Notes: generated from the sequence alone by a model not told the origin. A stretch of 64,000 nucleotides of DNA from Prescottella defluvii (GCA_029690005.1 CP121458.1:4545872-4609871), one strand, 5' to 3'; shown: positions 17,659 to 28,993, numbered from the stretch's first letter. A program made the numbers and translations.

Positions 17659-18509
17659 CGGACCACCGCCAGACGTCGCCACGGCATCGCGAACCGCTCG
17701 ATGACGCGAACGACCGCGTCGAACACCAGACCGAGCGCGGCGTACAGCACCACGCACAGCACCATGTAGTCGGTGCGGTTGTACTCCTGCGCCAGGGTGA
17801 CCAGGTAGCCGATCCCCTCGCGGGTGCCGACCTGTTCGGCGGCGATGAGACCGGTAATGCTGAGCGACAAGCAGATTCGCAGTCCCATCAGGACACCGGG
17901 CAACGCGGCCGGCAGGATCGCCTCCGCCACCAGCCGCCAGCCGGTGAGCCCGAATCCGCGGGCCGCCTCGACCATCTTGCGATCGACGTTCCGGACGCCG
18001 AGGTACGTGTAGGCGTACATCGGCGCGACCGTCGCGACGGCGATGAGCACCACCTTGAACGTCTCGTCGATCCCGAACCACGCGATGAACAGCGGCACCA
18101 GCGCCAGGAACGGCACGGCCCGGTTGATCTGCATCGTCGAATCGATGAGTTCCTCGCCGAGCGTCGACAGTCCCGACAGCACACCGAGCACCAGGCCGAC
18201 GACGGTTCCGAACAGCACGCCGATCGCGGCCCGCTGCAGCGACGCGAGCGAGAAGTCGACCAGCTGACCGGTCGAGTACAGCTCGGCGAACGCGTCCCAC
18301 ACCTTCGTCGGCGGCGCGAGCACCGCCTCCGAGATCAGTCCGGTGGCCGAGCCGATCCACCATCCGGCGAGCAGGGCGGCGGGCACCAGCAGCCGCAGCG
18401 GCAGCGACAACCACGCGGGCCGGCTGCGCCGCCGGCGGTAGGCGGGCTCCTCCAGGTCCAGTTCACGCGCGCCCGTCGTCCGGGCAGGGCCGCGCAGGGT
18501 CGCGGTCAT
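17655..18509 (-). CDS. ABC transporter permease, SsuC/TauC type
   Basis: 284 aa, intact. Six predicted membrane helices. '[20 protein letters not shown]' then '[20 protein letters not shown]' contains the EAA loop that contacts the ATPase; '[20 protein letters not shown]' is the family-typical entry. It begins 2 bp after the substrate-binding protein stop and shares ATGA with the ATPase. Imports a sulfonate-, taurine- or sulfinate-like anion by analogy. Confidence 0.88.
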   Translation of the reverse strand: MTATLRGPARTTGARELDLEEPAYRRRRSRPAWLSLPLRLLVPAALLAGWWIGSATGLISEAVLAPPTKVWDAFAELYSTGQLVDFSLASLQRAAIGVLFGTVVGLVLGVLSGLSTLGEELIDSTMQINRAVPFLALVPLFIAWFGIDETFKVVLIAVATVAPMYAYTYLGVRNVDRKMVEAARGFGLTGWRLVAEAILPAALPGVLMGLRICLSLSITGLIAAEQVGTREGIGYLVTLAQEYNRTDYMVLCVVLYAALGLVFDAVVRVIERFAMPWRRLAVVR

Positions 18510-18511
18510 GA

Positions 18512-19551
18512 TCACGCCCCTGGCTTCGCGGACGCCTTGTTCAAGGCACCCTGCAGATCGAACGTCAGGTCGGCGGCAGTGAGCTGCCGCTGGATCACGC
18601 CGTTGCGGTAGAACAGGTCGGCCACCGACTGCAGGTCGGCCTCGTCGGCCGCGGTCGGATACCGGAAGTCGGTGACCTGGCCGCCGAGCGCGATCGCGTC
18701 GTCGAGACGTTGCCCGCTCAGCGCACGCGGACCGGCCTGCTCGAAGACGTTCTCGAATGCGGCGGGATCCTGCCGCTGACGCTTGGTGAGGTCCTGCGCT
18801 GACCTCGAGGAACTTCTGCACCGCCTCGGGGTGCTCCTGCAGCACCACCGTGCGACCGGCGATGATCGTGTTGTCGACCGACTTGATGTCGCCCTCGGTC
18901 GCGATCTCCTTGGCCCCCTTGGCCTTCGCCTCCTGGTACGGCGCCAGGAACGAGGCCCACGCATCCACCTGACCGGTCGAGAACGCGGACGCCGCATCGG
19001 TCTGCTGCAGCGAACCCGTTCGACGGAGTCGATCGGAATGTTCGCCTCGGTCAGCGCCTTGAGCACGATGTATTCACCCTTCGCCGCCGGGTTCACCGCG
19101 ACGCGCTTGCCCTTCAGGTCCGCCAGCGACGAGATACCCGATCCCGGGGTGGCGATGATGCCGCTCTGATCCTTGTTGTACGGATCCGACGTGGCGAAGA
19201 TCTGCACTCCGACGTCCTTGGACATCGCGCCGACCACGGGACTGTAGGCACCGGTCTGGACGTCCAGTTCACCGGTGTTGAACAGCTTGAGGTTCGAGCT
19301 GAATCCCGGTGTGGTCTTTACCCATTCGATCTTCGCACCGAGGGGCGCCAGCGCTCGCTCGTAGGCGCCGTCGCGCTTGCCGACCGCGATCGCACCCGAG
19401 TTCCCCGGGTCGAAGACCTTGAGCGTGAACGTCGCGCCGCCGGTCGCGCCGGCTTCGCCGTCTCCGCTTCCCCCGCACGCGACTGCCAGCCCTGCCACGG
19501 GAACGAGCGCGAGCGCGAGAACGGCTCGGGCAGTCGGCGCAGACGGAACAT
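18512..19551 (-). CDS. Substrate-binding lipoprotein, aliphatic sulfonate/taurine type (three frameshifts)
   Basis: About 346 aa from ATG 19551 (AAGGAGTCTCCG upstream). The signal peptide ends in a lipobox-like 'AGLAVACGGS' once a missing base near 19530 is restored. Mature domain: 'KVFDPGNSGAIAVGKRDG', 'GSGISSLADLKGKRVAVNPA', 'STGQVDAWASFLAPYQE', 'EHPEAVQKFLEV'. Further indels near 19015 (-1) and 18795 (+1). First gene of the operon; delivers substrate to the permease/ATPase pair downstream. Confidence 0.8.
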
Positions 19552-19861
19552 CGGAGACTCCTTGCAGGAATGGGATTCGAACAGAAATGAATGCGCCACA
19601 CCGACATCCATCGAGTCGGAGGGTCGCGGGGTGACGGAAAGCAACATTAGGACCGGACGGTCGAGAATCCACCGGTTGCCGTTTTCGTGAACACAACGCT
19701 TGACACACCGGCATTTTCGTGTCGCCGGATCGGCGGAAAGGTTCACATCACAAGTGGTCGGGTTTAGACTCGGCTACCAGTGGTAACCCGATCCGGCGTA
19801 AGGCTCGGCGCAGATCCACCGCCGAACCGACCCGCGAGAGATTCCGGACGATGGGCGGTCG
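19552..19861. promoter_or_regulatory. 310-bp divergent regulatory region
   Basis: Separates the organosulfur operon (left) from the P-type ATPase pair (right). It holds two direct copies of GC(C/A)(G)TTTTCGTG-like sequence, at about 19678-19689 and 19710-19721, spaced about three helical turns. It also has TTGACA at 19700-19705 and the small palindrome TACCA-G-TGGTA at about 19777-19787. A regulator of the sulfur operon may bind the direct repeats. I could not pick a confident -10 for either side. Confidence 0.3.
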
Positions 19862-20401
19862 ATGGAGCAGACAGGGAACACCTCGCACAACGGTCACAGA
19901 TCCGGTGGCCGAATGTCGTTCGCCGATGGTGCGGTGCGAACCGTCTCCGGGATCGCCGAGGTGACGACGTCATCGATCGGGGCCCTCGGCGGGGCCGCCG
20001 TCGGGAGCGTCGTGGGCGGCGTTCGGGGAGCTGTCGCCGGAGTCGCCGGCGGGACCCGCCAGGGCATCGAGAGGGGAAGCCACTCCACACCGGCCGCGCT
20101 GCTGACGATGGCCGCCGTGGGTGCGGTCGGGCTCGTCGACTGGCCGGTGATCTTAACTGTCGGGGGCGCCGCGCTCGTGCTGAGGCAACTCCACGAGCGC
20201 GGCGCGCAACCCGGGCGTCAGCAGCCGACGATGAAGACCGAGACGCGCAGCGCCGCCGACGGGAGTCCGAGTAAGGGCGCCGGCGAAACGACGCCGAGGA
20301 AGACGTCCGCGAGCGCGACCACCACCAAGCGCAGCACCTCGAAGAAGACCCCGGCCAAGAAAAGCACCACAACCCGTCCCCGGGGGCGTACCACTCGGTG
20401 A
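19862..20401 (+). CDS. Ala/Gly-rich protein with Lys/Thr-rich tail, partner of CtpI-type ATPase
   Basis: 179 aa. 'VTTSSIGALGGAAVGSVVGG' and 'ALLTMAAVGAVGLVDWPVIL' are small-residue helices that could embed in membrane; the last 50 residues are Lys/Thr/Ser/Arg-rich (TKRSTSKKTPAKKSTTTRP). Its TGA overlaps the GTG of the P-type ATPase, so the two are translationally coupled. A gene of this type precedes ctpI in mycobacteria. Internal alternative start ATG 19913. Function unknown. Confidence 0.65.
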   Translation: MEQTGNTSHNGHRSGGRMSFADGAVRTVSGIAEVTTSSIGALGGAAVGSVVGGVRGAVAGVAGGTRQGIERGSHSTPAALLTMAAVGAVGLVDWPVILTVGGAALVLRQLHERGAQPGRQQPTMKTETRSAADGSPSKGAGETTPRKTSASATTTKRSTSKKTPAKKSTTTRPRGRTTR

Positions 20402-23400
20402 GGATCGCGGGGGTCGGGCAATCGTCGGGCAGGCACGCAGCCTGCCCGGACGGTCCGTGCATGCCGCGCTCACCACCGTCACGGTTGGCACCGCCACCAC
20501 CGCGGGCGTGCTGACGGGACTGCTCGCGCCATCCGGTCGCCGGACACAGACTGTCGCAGGCGCCGCACCAGCGGGACCGCCGCGAGACTGGGACGACGCG
20601 GTGCTCTCGGCCCGAATCACGGCGCTCGCCGCACACTCGCTCGGCTTCGGTCTCGCCACGACCGGCCGGTTGCTGCGGATACCTCGACTGCCCCTCGCCG
20701 TCGCGGCGCCGGTGACCCTCGTCGACTACCAGCCTGCGGTGCGCCGCGTGCTCGAATCGAGCATCGGGCGGGCCCGCACGGACCTGCTCCTCTCGACTTT
20801 GACCGCGGCCAGTTTCACGCTCGTGCAGGCTCCACCACCGCTCGCGATCGAAGCGATGCTGCGGGCGTCGGTCGTGCGCGAGGTGCTCGCGAACCGGCGC
20901 GCATGGAAGCGCAGCCCGCTCGATCCCGCCCCGGCGAACAGACGCCAACTAGCGGTCGGGGCCCCGTCGACCGACATCTCGAACGCGCGGCATGGGCTCA
21001 ACTGGGTGGCACGGCCGCGGTGGGGGTCGCCACCGGCAGCGTTCACGCCGCCGGCACCGCCGCGCTCGTCGCCGCCCCCAAGGCAGCCCGTACCGCCCGC
21101 GAATCGTTTGCCAGCACACTCGGTCGCGGGCTCGCCGACGATCACGACGTGCTGTGCCGCGGACCCGACGTCCTGCGGCGCCTCGACAGGGTGACGGCGC
21201 TCGTCGTCGACCCTCGCGCGCTGCTCACCACTGACCTGAGGGTGAGCCGGATCCTGGGTGTGCGCGACGACCGTCGAGCCGCGGTGTGGGAGGCGGCACG
21301 GATCGCCGTCGACGCCGGTGACCTCGGCGAGGGGTGGCACCTGCTGAGCCGATTCATGGACGCCGTCGACCCGACGACGAGCCCGACGCGTCGGTCCTGA
21401 TCTCCCCGGTCCGAAACGCCCTCGGCGGCGCCCTGCTGGAGCAGGCACGCCAGGCTGGTGTCACGGTCCACTCGATCGACGACGAGGCCTTGGGAACGTT
21501 GCGCTCCGCCTTCGACGACCTCCGCAAACGCAGTGCCACAATCGATTCCGATCTGACCACCATCGTCGCGGATCTTCGGGAAGCCGGCGGGACGGTGGCG
21601 GTGCTCGCGGCGGGCTGCCCGGACACTCTCGCGGCAGCGGACGTGAGCCTGTGCCTGTCGCCGCGCGCGGCGCGGACACCGCCGCCGGACTGCGATCTCG
21701 TCGTGCCGGACCTGGTAGCGGCGTGGCGGATCGTGCGGGCGCTGCCCGCCGCCCGCACCGCCAGCCGACGGGGAATCGAAATCTCCTCCGGTGCATCACT
21801 TCTGGGTGCCCTTCTGATGATTCCCGGCACGCACGGACGCGGCCCCGGCCCGGTGAGCGCGGGCGCGGGCGCCGCCCTGTGGACCGGGCACACGCTCGCC
21901 CGGAGCGTGCTCCGGGCCGATCCCCACACGCGAACCCGCAGTACGACTGGCACGCCATGTCGGTGGACCGTGTCCGCCGGATGCTCGGCAGCCCGCCACC
22001 ACGCACTCCCAGCGAGGGTCCGGGGCGCGTCGGCGCCACGATCGGCTGGGTGCGACGGCCCGTCACAGGAGTGTGGGACTTCGGCAGGTCGCTTCGCACC
22101 GAACTCTCCGACCCGCTCACCCCGATCCTGGCGACCGGATCGGCGGCGAGCGCGGTTCTCGGCTCGCCGGTCGACGCGATCCTGGTCGGAACGGTGCTGG
22201 TCGGCAACGCCGCGCTGTCCGCCACGCAGCGGCTGCACGCCGAGCGCCTCCTCTCCCGCCTGCTCGCGGTCCAGGACCCGCCGGCGCGGATGGTCCGTGG
22301 CGGGACCCCCAGCGGGTCCGAGTCGATCGATGCGCGACTGCTGCAGCCGGGCGACGTGATCGAGGTCCGGTCCGGCGAGGTGGCCCCGGCCGACGGTCGG
22401 CTCGTCGAGGCCGACGGCGTCGAGGTGGACGAGTCCTCGCTCACCGGCGAGTCGATGCCGGCCGACAAACAGACCGATGCCACGCCCGGCGTCCCGCTCG
22501 CCGAGCGCAGCTGCATGCTCTTCGCGGGCACGACGGTCCTGACCGGCACCGCGATCGCCCTGGTCACCGCGGTCGGCGACGACACGGAGACGGGCCGCGC
22601 GGCAGCCATGTCGCCTGCCCCGGTCGGGAAGGTCGGCCTGCAGGCGCAACTCCGGGCCCTGACCGACCGGGTACTGCCGGTGAGCATCGGGGGCGGTGCA
22701 CTGGTCACCGTCACGTCGATGCTTCGTGGCGGCGGTCTCCGCGCGGCGGTTACGAGCGGTGTCGCCGTCGCCGTCGCCGCCGTTCCCGAGGGACTCCCGC
22801 TGGTCGCGACGCTGGCCCAGCAGGCGGCCGCCCGTCGCCTGACCCACGCATCGGTGCTCGTGCGCGCCCCACGGTCGGTGGAGGCGCTCGGACGCGTGGA
22901 TGTCGCCTGCTTCGACAAGACGGGAACGCTCAGCCAGGACCGGTTGCGGGTGACGGAGGTGCGCGGTGTCGGTCCGCACGACCGCGACCGGATCGTCCGG
23001 TCGGCCGCCCGCACGTCCGTGACGCCGGACGGCCGCACCGCCGCCCACGCGACCGACCGCGCCGTCGTCGAGGCCGCGGACGTGCCCGAGGGAACTCTGA
23101 GCTCGGACGTCCTGCTGCCGTTCCGAGCCGGCCGGCCCTACGCCGCGGCGCTGGACGGGACCGAACTGGTCGTCAAGGGCGCCCCCGAGGTGGTCCTGGC
23201 GGCCTGTACCGGCGCCGCCCCGAACACGCTCGAATCGATCGTCGAGGACGTGCAGGCGATGGCCGAGGAGGGCCTGCGCGTGATCGCGGTCGCACGCCGC
23301 ACCGTCACCGCATCCGAGGCCGAGCAGGCCGCGCTGGACCCGGACGTCGTCGAATCACTGTGCGGCCGCGGGCTGGAACCGATCGGGCTGCTGGGGCTGT

Positions 23401-24664
23401 CCGACACCGCCCGGCCCGAGGCCGCGGGGCTGCTCCCGGAGCTCGAGGACCGCGGCGTCTCGGTGCGGTTGATCACCGGCGACCACCCGGTCACCGCCGC
23501 GGCCGTCGCGCGGGACCTCGGGCTCGACGTGGACGCCGACGACGTGGTGAGCGGAAGCGCGTGGGAGTCCCTGTCGCACCGGCTCCAGGAGACCGCGGTC
23601 CGTGAGCGGCGCGTGTTCGCGCGCATGTCCCCGGAGCAGAAGGTTCAGATCGTGCAGACCCTCGAGCGGGCGGGACACGTGTGCGCGATGGTGGGCGACG
23701 GCGCCAACGATGCCGCCGCGATCCGGGCGGCGAGCATCGGTATCGGTGTCACCTCCCACGGCAGCCATCCGGCGCGCAGCGCGGCCGACATCCTGCTGAT
23801 CGGGGGCCACGTCGACGCGATCCTCGACGCCGTCGACGAGGGCCGGCAGTTGTGGCAGCGGGTGCAGTCGGCCGTGGCGGTGCTGCTGGGCGGGAACGCC
23901 GGCGAGGTCGCGTTCGCGCTGATCGGCAGCGCGATCGGGGGCCGGGCGCCGCTCAATGCCCGGCAGCTGCTGCTGGTGAATCTGTTCACGGACGCGCTGC
24001 CCGCGGCGGCCCTCGCGGTGAGCCCGCCCAACCGGGACCACGCGTACGACGGTCGCGGACCGGACCGCGCGGCGCTGTGGCGAACCGTCGCCGTCCGCGG
24101 CGCGGCGACGGCGATCGGAGCGAGCGCCGCCTGGGGCATGGCATCGGTCACCGGGCGGCCCCGGCGGGCCTCGACGGTGGGCCTGGTCGCGCTGGTCGGG
24201 GCCCAGTTGGGGCAGACGCTCATCGATTCCCGCAGCCCGCTCGTCGTGGCGACGGCCGCCGGCTCCATGGCGGCACTGGCCGGGTGATCAGTGTTCCCGG
24301 GTTGAGCCAGTTCCTGGGATGCACGCCGCTCGGTCCGCTCGCCTGGGCGCAGGCCCTCGGGTCGGCGGCGGGTGCGACGGCCGTCGCCGCCGCCACACCG
24401 CGGGTCCTCACCTGGTGGTCGACACGCGGCGCACCTGGCGATCAGTCGACGACCATCACCCCGGCCCGCAGCAGCACCGCGTACGCGTGGCGCAACGGCG
24501 GGGCGAGCACGGAGGTCACCACACCGGTCAACGGGTCGGGCCCGGACGAACGAACGGCGGACGCGAACGCGGAGAACGTCGATAACGAAACGATCACGGT
24601 TCACACGATGGTCGGTGTAGGTGTACAGCAGGTGAACGGCGCGGATGAGGTGGGCAAACGTTAA
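20398..24664 (+). CDS. ctpI: CtpI-type giant cation-transporting P-type ATPase (five frameshifts)
   Basis: About 1423 aa when five single missing bases are restored (about 20420, 20905-20985, 21385, 21940, 24283). GTG 20398 gives VRIAGVGAIVGQARSLPGRS. A long N-terminal region of about 500 residues contains a degenerate P-ATPase-like half ('DRVTALVVDPRALLTTDL', 'GGTVAVLAAGCPDTLAAADV'). The catalytic half has 'VDESSLTGESMPAD', 'VAAVPEGLPLVATLAQQ' (PEGLP ion-site motif), 'VACFDKTGTLSQDRL' with the phosphorylated Asp, 'ELVVKGAPEVVL' and 'AMVGDGANDAAAIRAASIGI'. Ion specificity is unknown; the PEGLP motif points to the P2-like/CtpI group rather than heavy-metal P1B pumps. The tail is Asn/Asp-rich. 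Confidence 0.82.
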
Positions 24665-25941
24665 CGCTTCTCTTGCTGAATGCAGGAGATTTCAAGCTCA
24701 GACCGCAACCGGACCATCCACCCGAAGGAGGTGATCAAATTGTCTGACGTCGTCGACACTCGTGTCGCCGCGTTCTGCCACAGCCAGGATCACCCCGGCA
24801 GCGTTCCGATCCCGACCGTCGGTGTAACCACAGGCCCCGCATCGGAAGAGTCGTTCGTCGAGCCCGAGTTGCTGCTTGGCTCTCGCGAAACAACCCGAAC
24901 ACGTCATCGTCGTGTAGGCGGGCTGCACCAACACCACCCTCCGGCCAGCCCGCACACCACGGTTGATCAACTCCCGCTTCGCCGCACCGATCGCGGCGTC
25001 CGCGGCCTTACGCGCCATCTTCGACCGCGCCAGGAAACGCGGCTTGAAGTCCTCGACCGCGATCAGCGCATGGCGTTCGACGACCTTCTTCGCCCACACC
25101 CGCGTGTCGTGCTGGCTCTGGCGAGCCGCCTTTTTGTACAGCTTCGCGGCCTCCCGTCTCGCACGCTCGTAACCCCTGGACTGCGGTCCGCGCTTCCCGG
25201 TGCGGCGGCGAGCCATCTTCCGTTGCGCCCGCGCCAGTTCCGCCGCGCACCGCTTGCGGTGCCCGAGGTACGGCAGATCGAACTCGGCATCGGTGGTCGT
25301 CGCCGTCGTGGTCACGCCCAGTCGACACCGATCCCACCCACAGCCTCCGGGACAGAGAGGACCTCACGGCGGACGACGAACGAGGCATACCAGTGGCCGA
25401 GCGCATCTCTGGTGATCCGGACACTGGTCGGGTCAGACGGCAGCTCCCGCGACCACACCACCGGCACCGAATCGCCTTTCGGCAGCACCAGCCGGCCGTC
25501 CCGGATCCGGAACCCACGGCGCGTGAACTCCAAAGACAGCAGTGCCTTCTTGCGGCGCTTGAACGCAGGCCTGCCACGACCTGCCACGGTGAACGAATGG
25601 TCCAGTGCCTGCGCATACGTCCGCAACATCTGCTGCTGCGCAACCTGCGACCCGCCCCGCAACCACGCATTACGCGACCGCGACGCTGTCAACAACTTCG
25701 ACAATCGCCCGAACGTCGGCCGCCCACCCGACTTCTGCTGATGGACGGCCTCGTTCCACAGAAACCGGCACCGATGCCACTCCTCGGTCAGCACACGCTG
25801 CGCCTGCGCGCCGGGGCGCAACCTATACGTGTACCGCACCACTTCCCCCATACCCGGCAACCTAATCGACACCACCGACAGAAAAGGAGGAAGGCGCTCC
25901 AACTTCCCGGTCAGCGAGGGAGTCTCCGCGCCAAACCACTG
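24665..25941 (-). mobile_element. Stand-alone TnpB element (ends not resolved)
   Basis: TnpB coding sequence with short flanks between the CtpI gene and a small orphan gene. No TnpA transposase or serine recombinase is present, so the element is likely a non-autonomous IS605/IS1341-like unit. The guide (omega) RNA of such elements usually overlaps the tnpB 3' end, here expected around 24665-24800. I found no clear terminal repeats. Confidence 0.4.
24698..25851 (-). CDS. tnpB: TnpB RNA-guided nuclease, IS605/IS1341 type (one frameshift)
   Basis: About 384 aa. The RuvC-like acidic triad is visible: Asp about 177 in 'GGIGVDWG', Glu about 268 in 'ALIAVEDFKPRF', Asp about 349 in 'GYTDGRDRNAAGV'. 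The zinc ribbon sits between them: 'TCSGCFARAKQQ' and 'FRCGACGYTD'. One G is missing at about 25315 (GVDW-G-VTTTA), which creates the apparent stop TGA there. The N-terminal 'RVLTEEWHRCRFLWNEAV' is typical of TnpB. With the base restored all active-site residues are intact, so this could be an active nuclease. Confidence 0.82.
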
Positions 25942-26225
25942 ATGACGGAAGCAACTCTGGATCGCCGGATCTCCCTGCAATCACACCAAGCAGCGCTCGA
26001 CCGAATCGCGCAGGGTTCGCGCTTCGCCATCCGTCTGCCGCTCGTAGGAGACGTCGGCGTCCCCGTCCCGACCACTTGGCCTACTACGCCGCACTCGGCC
26101 TGCTGGCGGCGTTCGAGGTGATCGAGTGGCCCGTCGCGGTGGCGATCGCCGTCGGGCACGCGCTCGCCGAGAACCAACGCCACCGCGCGCTGCACGAGGT
26201 CGGCGAGGCCCTCGAGACCGTGTGA
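25942..26225 (+). CDS. Small hypothetical membrane-associated protein (frameshifted)
   Basis: About 94 aa after restoring one C near 26058: 'IRLPLVGDVGVPRPDHLAYY' then 'AALGLLAAFEVIEWPVAVAI' (a hydrophobic helix), then 'GHALAENQRHRALHEVGEAL'. I recognise the layout from small actinobacterial proteins of unknown function. ATG 25942 lies next to the TnpB element, whose insertion may have separated it from its original promoter. Confidence 0.6.
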
Positions 26226-26232
26226 TCCGTGG

Positions 26233-26875
26233 TCAGGAACGCAGGTGCGCGAGCACCGCGAGCACCCGCCGGTGTCCGCTGTCGGACGCCGACAGCCCGA
26301 GCTTGGCGAAGATGTTGCCGATGTGCTTGCTCACCGCGGTGTCGCTGACCACGAGCTTGCGGGCGATGTCGGCGTTACCGAGGCCCTCGGCCATCAGCCC
26401 CAGCACCTCCGATTCGCGCGGGGTCAGGGTGCGGATGGGGTCGTCGGCGCGGCGGCGGCTCATCAGCTGCGAGATCACCTCGGGATCCATGACCGTGCCG
26501 CCGTCGACCACCCGCCGCAGCGCGTCGACGAACTCCTCGACCCTGCCCACGCGCTCCTTGAGGAGGTAGCCGACGCCACCGGCACCGCCGGAGAGCAACT
26601 CCCCGCGTACCGGTCCTCGACGTAGGCCGAGAGCACCAGGACGGGGAACCCGGGACGCCGCCGGCGCGCCTCGATCGCCGCCTTCAATCCCTCGTTGGTG
26701 AAGGTCGGGGCATCCGCACGTCGAGCACGGCGCCGTCGGGCGGATCCGCCTCGAACGCCTCCAGGAACTTCTCGGCATCGTCGACGGCCGCGGTCACCTC
26801 GATCCCGACGCTGCCGAGTAGCAGCGCGAGCCCCTCGCGCAGCAGGGCGTCGTCCTCGGCGATCAGAATCCGCAC
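26233..26875 (-). CDS. NarL/LuxR-type response regulator (two frameshifts)
   Basis: About 214 aa from GTG 26875. The receiver domain starts [20 protein letters not shown] with acidic pair ED at residues 7-8 and the phospho-acceptor Asp in '[10 protein letters not shown]'. '[20 protein letters not shown]' and '[10 protein letters not shown]' carry the conserved Ser/Thr and Lys. The C-terminal LuxR helix-turn-helix reads '[20 protein letters not shown]' and '[19 protein letters not shown]'. One base each is missing near 26705 and 26600 (C and G runs). It overlaps the sensor kinase 3' end by 13 bp and is divergent, across the kinase, from an ABC exporter it probably controls. Confidence 0.86.
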
Positions 26876-28112
26876 GGCAGTTGCACCTCGAGTCGGGTCG
26901 GCCCGCCGAGCGGGCTGTGAATGGTCATCGTTCCCTCGAACGCTGCCACGCGACGGCGGATCCCCGCCAATCCGCTGCCCGCCGACTCCACCGCACCGCC
27001 CACACCGTCGTCGACGATGTCGATCAGCATCGTCGCGCCGCGCTCGTCGTCCCGTGTGGCGATGGTCACCTGTACCCGCTCCGCACCGCTGTGTTTCGCG
27101 ACGTTGGTCAGCGCCTCGGCGATGACGAAGTAGGCCGCCGCCTCCACCGCGGCCGGCGCGCGGCGCAGACGGTCGACGTCGAGCACACACGGCACCGCGC
27201 TGCGGCCCGCCAGCGCCGAGACGGCGCCGCCCAAACCGAGTTCGTCGAGAACGGGCGGATAGATGTCGTGGACGAGGGTCCGCAGCTCCGACAACGCATC
27301 GGACGCCGCGTCCTGGGCCCGGAGCAGTTGCGGCAGAGCCTGTTCGGGTGCGACCCGCAACGACCGCTCGGCCAACCCGAGCATCATCACGACGGCCACC
27401 AGACGGTTCTGGGCGCCGTCGTGCAGGTCGCGCTCGATGCGCCGCAGCTCGGCCGCGTGCGCGTCGAGGGCCGCGGCGCGGCTCGCCGTCAGGGCCGAGA
27501 CCCGTTCGGACAGTTCGGTTTCCCGCCTGGGCGCGAGCAACCGGGAAGTGATGCCGGCCACACCGCGCGCCATGAGTGGGATCAACCACCATCCGAGCGC
27601 CGCGTACGCGAGCGCGACGAGCGGCATCACCGCCGCACTCCCCACGACGTGACGGGGAAGACGTTGTTCACCGGTTCGTCGGCCGGCACCGCCCACCAGT
27701 AGAACGGAATCGCCAGCGAGTTGAGCACCCCGAGCGGCAGCCCGATCGCGAGCAACCCGGCACCGAGGGCGACGATCGAGTGGATCATCGCCCACGCGAA
27801 GTCGCGGCGCGTCGACGACGCCAGCAGCAGTCGGCGCAGGTCGTCGAAGCCGGGCCGATCCGGGATCGGCGCGTACCGCTGGGCGATCTCGACGCCGGTG
27901 AACCGGCCGAATCGGTTCCGCGCCAGGCCCGCCCACCAACGCAGCACCCGCAGATAAGAGGGCACGGCGAGCCACCCCACGATGAGGATCAGCATCGAAC
28001 CGACGACGAGCCCGACCACCATCACGCACTGGGACACGAGCGCGGCCGCCGCCTCGACCGCGAGGAAACGGACGGCACGCCACCGCGCCATGAGTGATTC
28101 GTTCCGAGCCAT
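26863..28112 (-). CDS. NarX-type sensor histidine kinase (frameshifted)
   Basis: About 416 aa. An N-terminal sensor part with about five membrane helices and '[20 protein letters not shown]'-type segments carries no large extracellular domain, so it may be an intramembrane sensor. HisKA_3 dimerisation box: '[20 protein letters not shown]' with the phospho-accepting His. ATP-binding: '[15 protein letters not shown]' (N box) and '[20 protein letters not shown]' (G boxes). One G is missing near 27635. Start ATG 28112; an in-frame ATG at 28130 is possible. Confidence 0.86.
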
Positions 28113-28222
28113 CGCTCCATCGTGCCGCACCGCTCCGAGAGCTGTCGGTAGAGCTGGCTACACCATGGATCGGGTACCGCACGGGATGTTCCGTACCGTC
28201 CGCGCTCCATAGCGTTCTTCCC

Positions 28223-28993
28223 ATGTCCTCCTTCACCTCCGCGCCACCGCTTCTCCAGAGCCCTCCGCGGGCCGCCGTCCGGCTCGCCGACGTCAGCAAG
28301 ACGTACGGCTCCGGACGCGCCCAGGTGACCGCCCTCGACAGCGTCAGCCTCAGCCTCGCGCCCGGCAGCTTCACCGCGATCATGGGCCCGTCCGGCTCCG
28401 GCAAGAGCACGTTCCTGCACTGCGCCGCCGGCCTGGACCAGCCTTCGCGTGGCTCCGTGTGGCTCGGAGACACCGAGATCAGCGCGCTGAAGCCCAAGGC
28501 CCGCACCGTCTTCCGACGCGACCACATCGGGTTCGTCTTCCAGGCGTACAACCTGATGGCGGCGCTGACCGTGGAGCAGAACGTGACGCTGCCGCTGCTG
28601 CTCGCGGGCCGCAGCGCCGACCGCGCCCACCTGGACCACGTCCTCGGTGCGGTCGGACTGGCCGACAAGCGCGATCGGCGCCCGGCGGAGATGTCCGGCG
28701 GTCAGCAGCAGCGGGTCGCGATCGCGCGGGCGCTGATCACCCAGCCGCACGCGGTGTTCGCGGACGAACCCACCGGTGCGCTCGACAGTCGCACCGGCCG
28801 TCAGGTGCTCGACCTGTTGCGCCGCACCACCACCGACCTCGGGCAGACGATCGTGATGGTCACCCACGATCCGGTGGCAGCCGCACACGCGGACCGCGTC
28901 CTGTTCCTCGCGGACGGTCGGCTCGTCGGCCGGATGGACACCCCCACCGCCGCCGCGGTCGCCGACCACATGACCCACCTCGGGGAGTGGTGA
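28223..28993 (+). CDS. MacB/LolD-type ABC exporter ATPase
   Basis: 256 aa, intact. Walker A '[18 protein letters not shown]', Q-loop '[16 protein letters not shown]', signature '[16 protein letters not shown]', Walker B '[16 protein letters not shown]', H-loop '[15 protein letters not shown]'. The EPTGALD form is typical of the MacB/LolD/BceA family that drives mechanotransmission rather than import. Its stop overlaps the FtsX-type permease GTG start. Divergent from the two-component pair, a layout common for antibiotic or envelope-stress exporters. Confidence 0.9.
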   Translation: MSSFTSAPPLLQSPPRAAVRLADVSKTYGSGRAQVTALDSVSLSLAPGSFTAIMGPSGSGKSTFLHCAAGLDQPSRGSVWLGDTEISALKPKARTVFRRDHIGFVFQAYNLMAALTVEQNVTLPLLLAGRSADRAHLDHVLGAVGLADKRDRRPAEMSGGQQQRVAIARALITQPHAVFADEPTGALDSRTGRQVLDLLRRTTTDLGQTIVMVTHDPVAAAHADRVLFLADGRLVGRMDTPTAAAVADHMTHLGEW

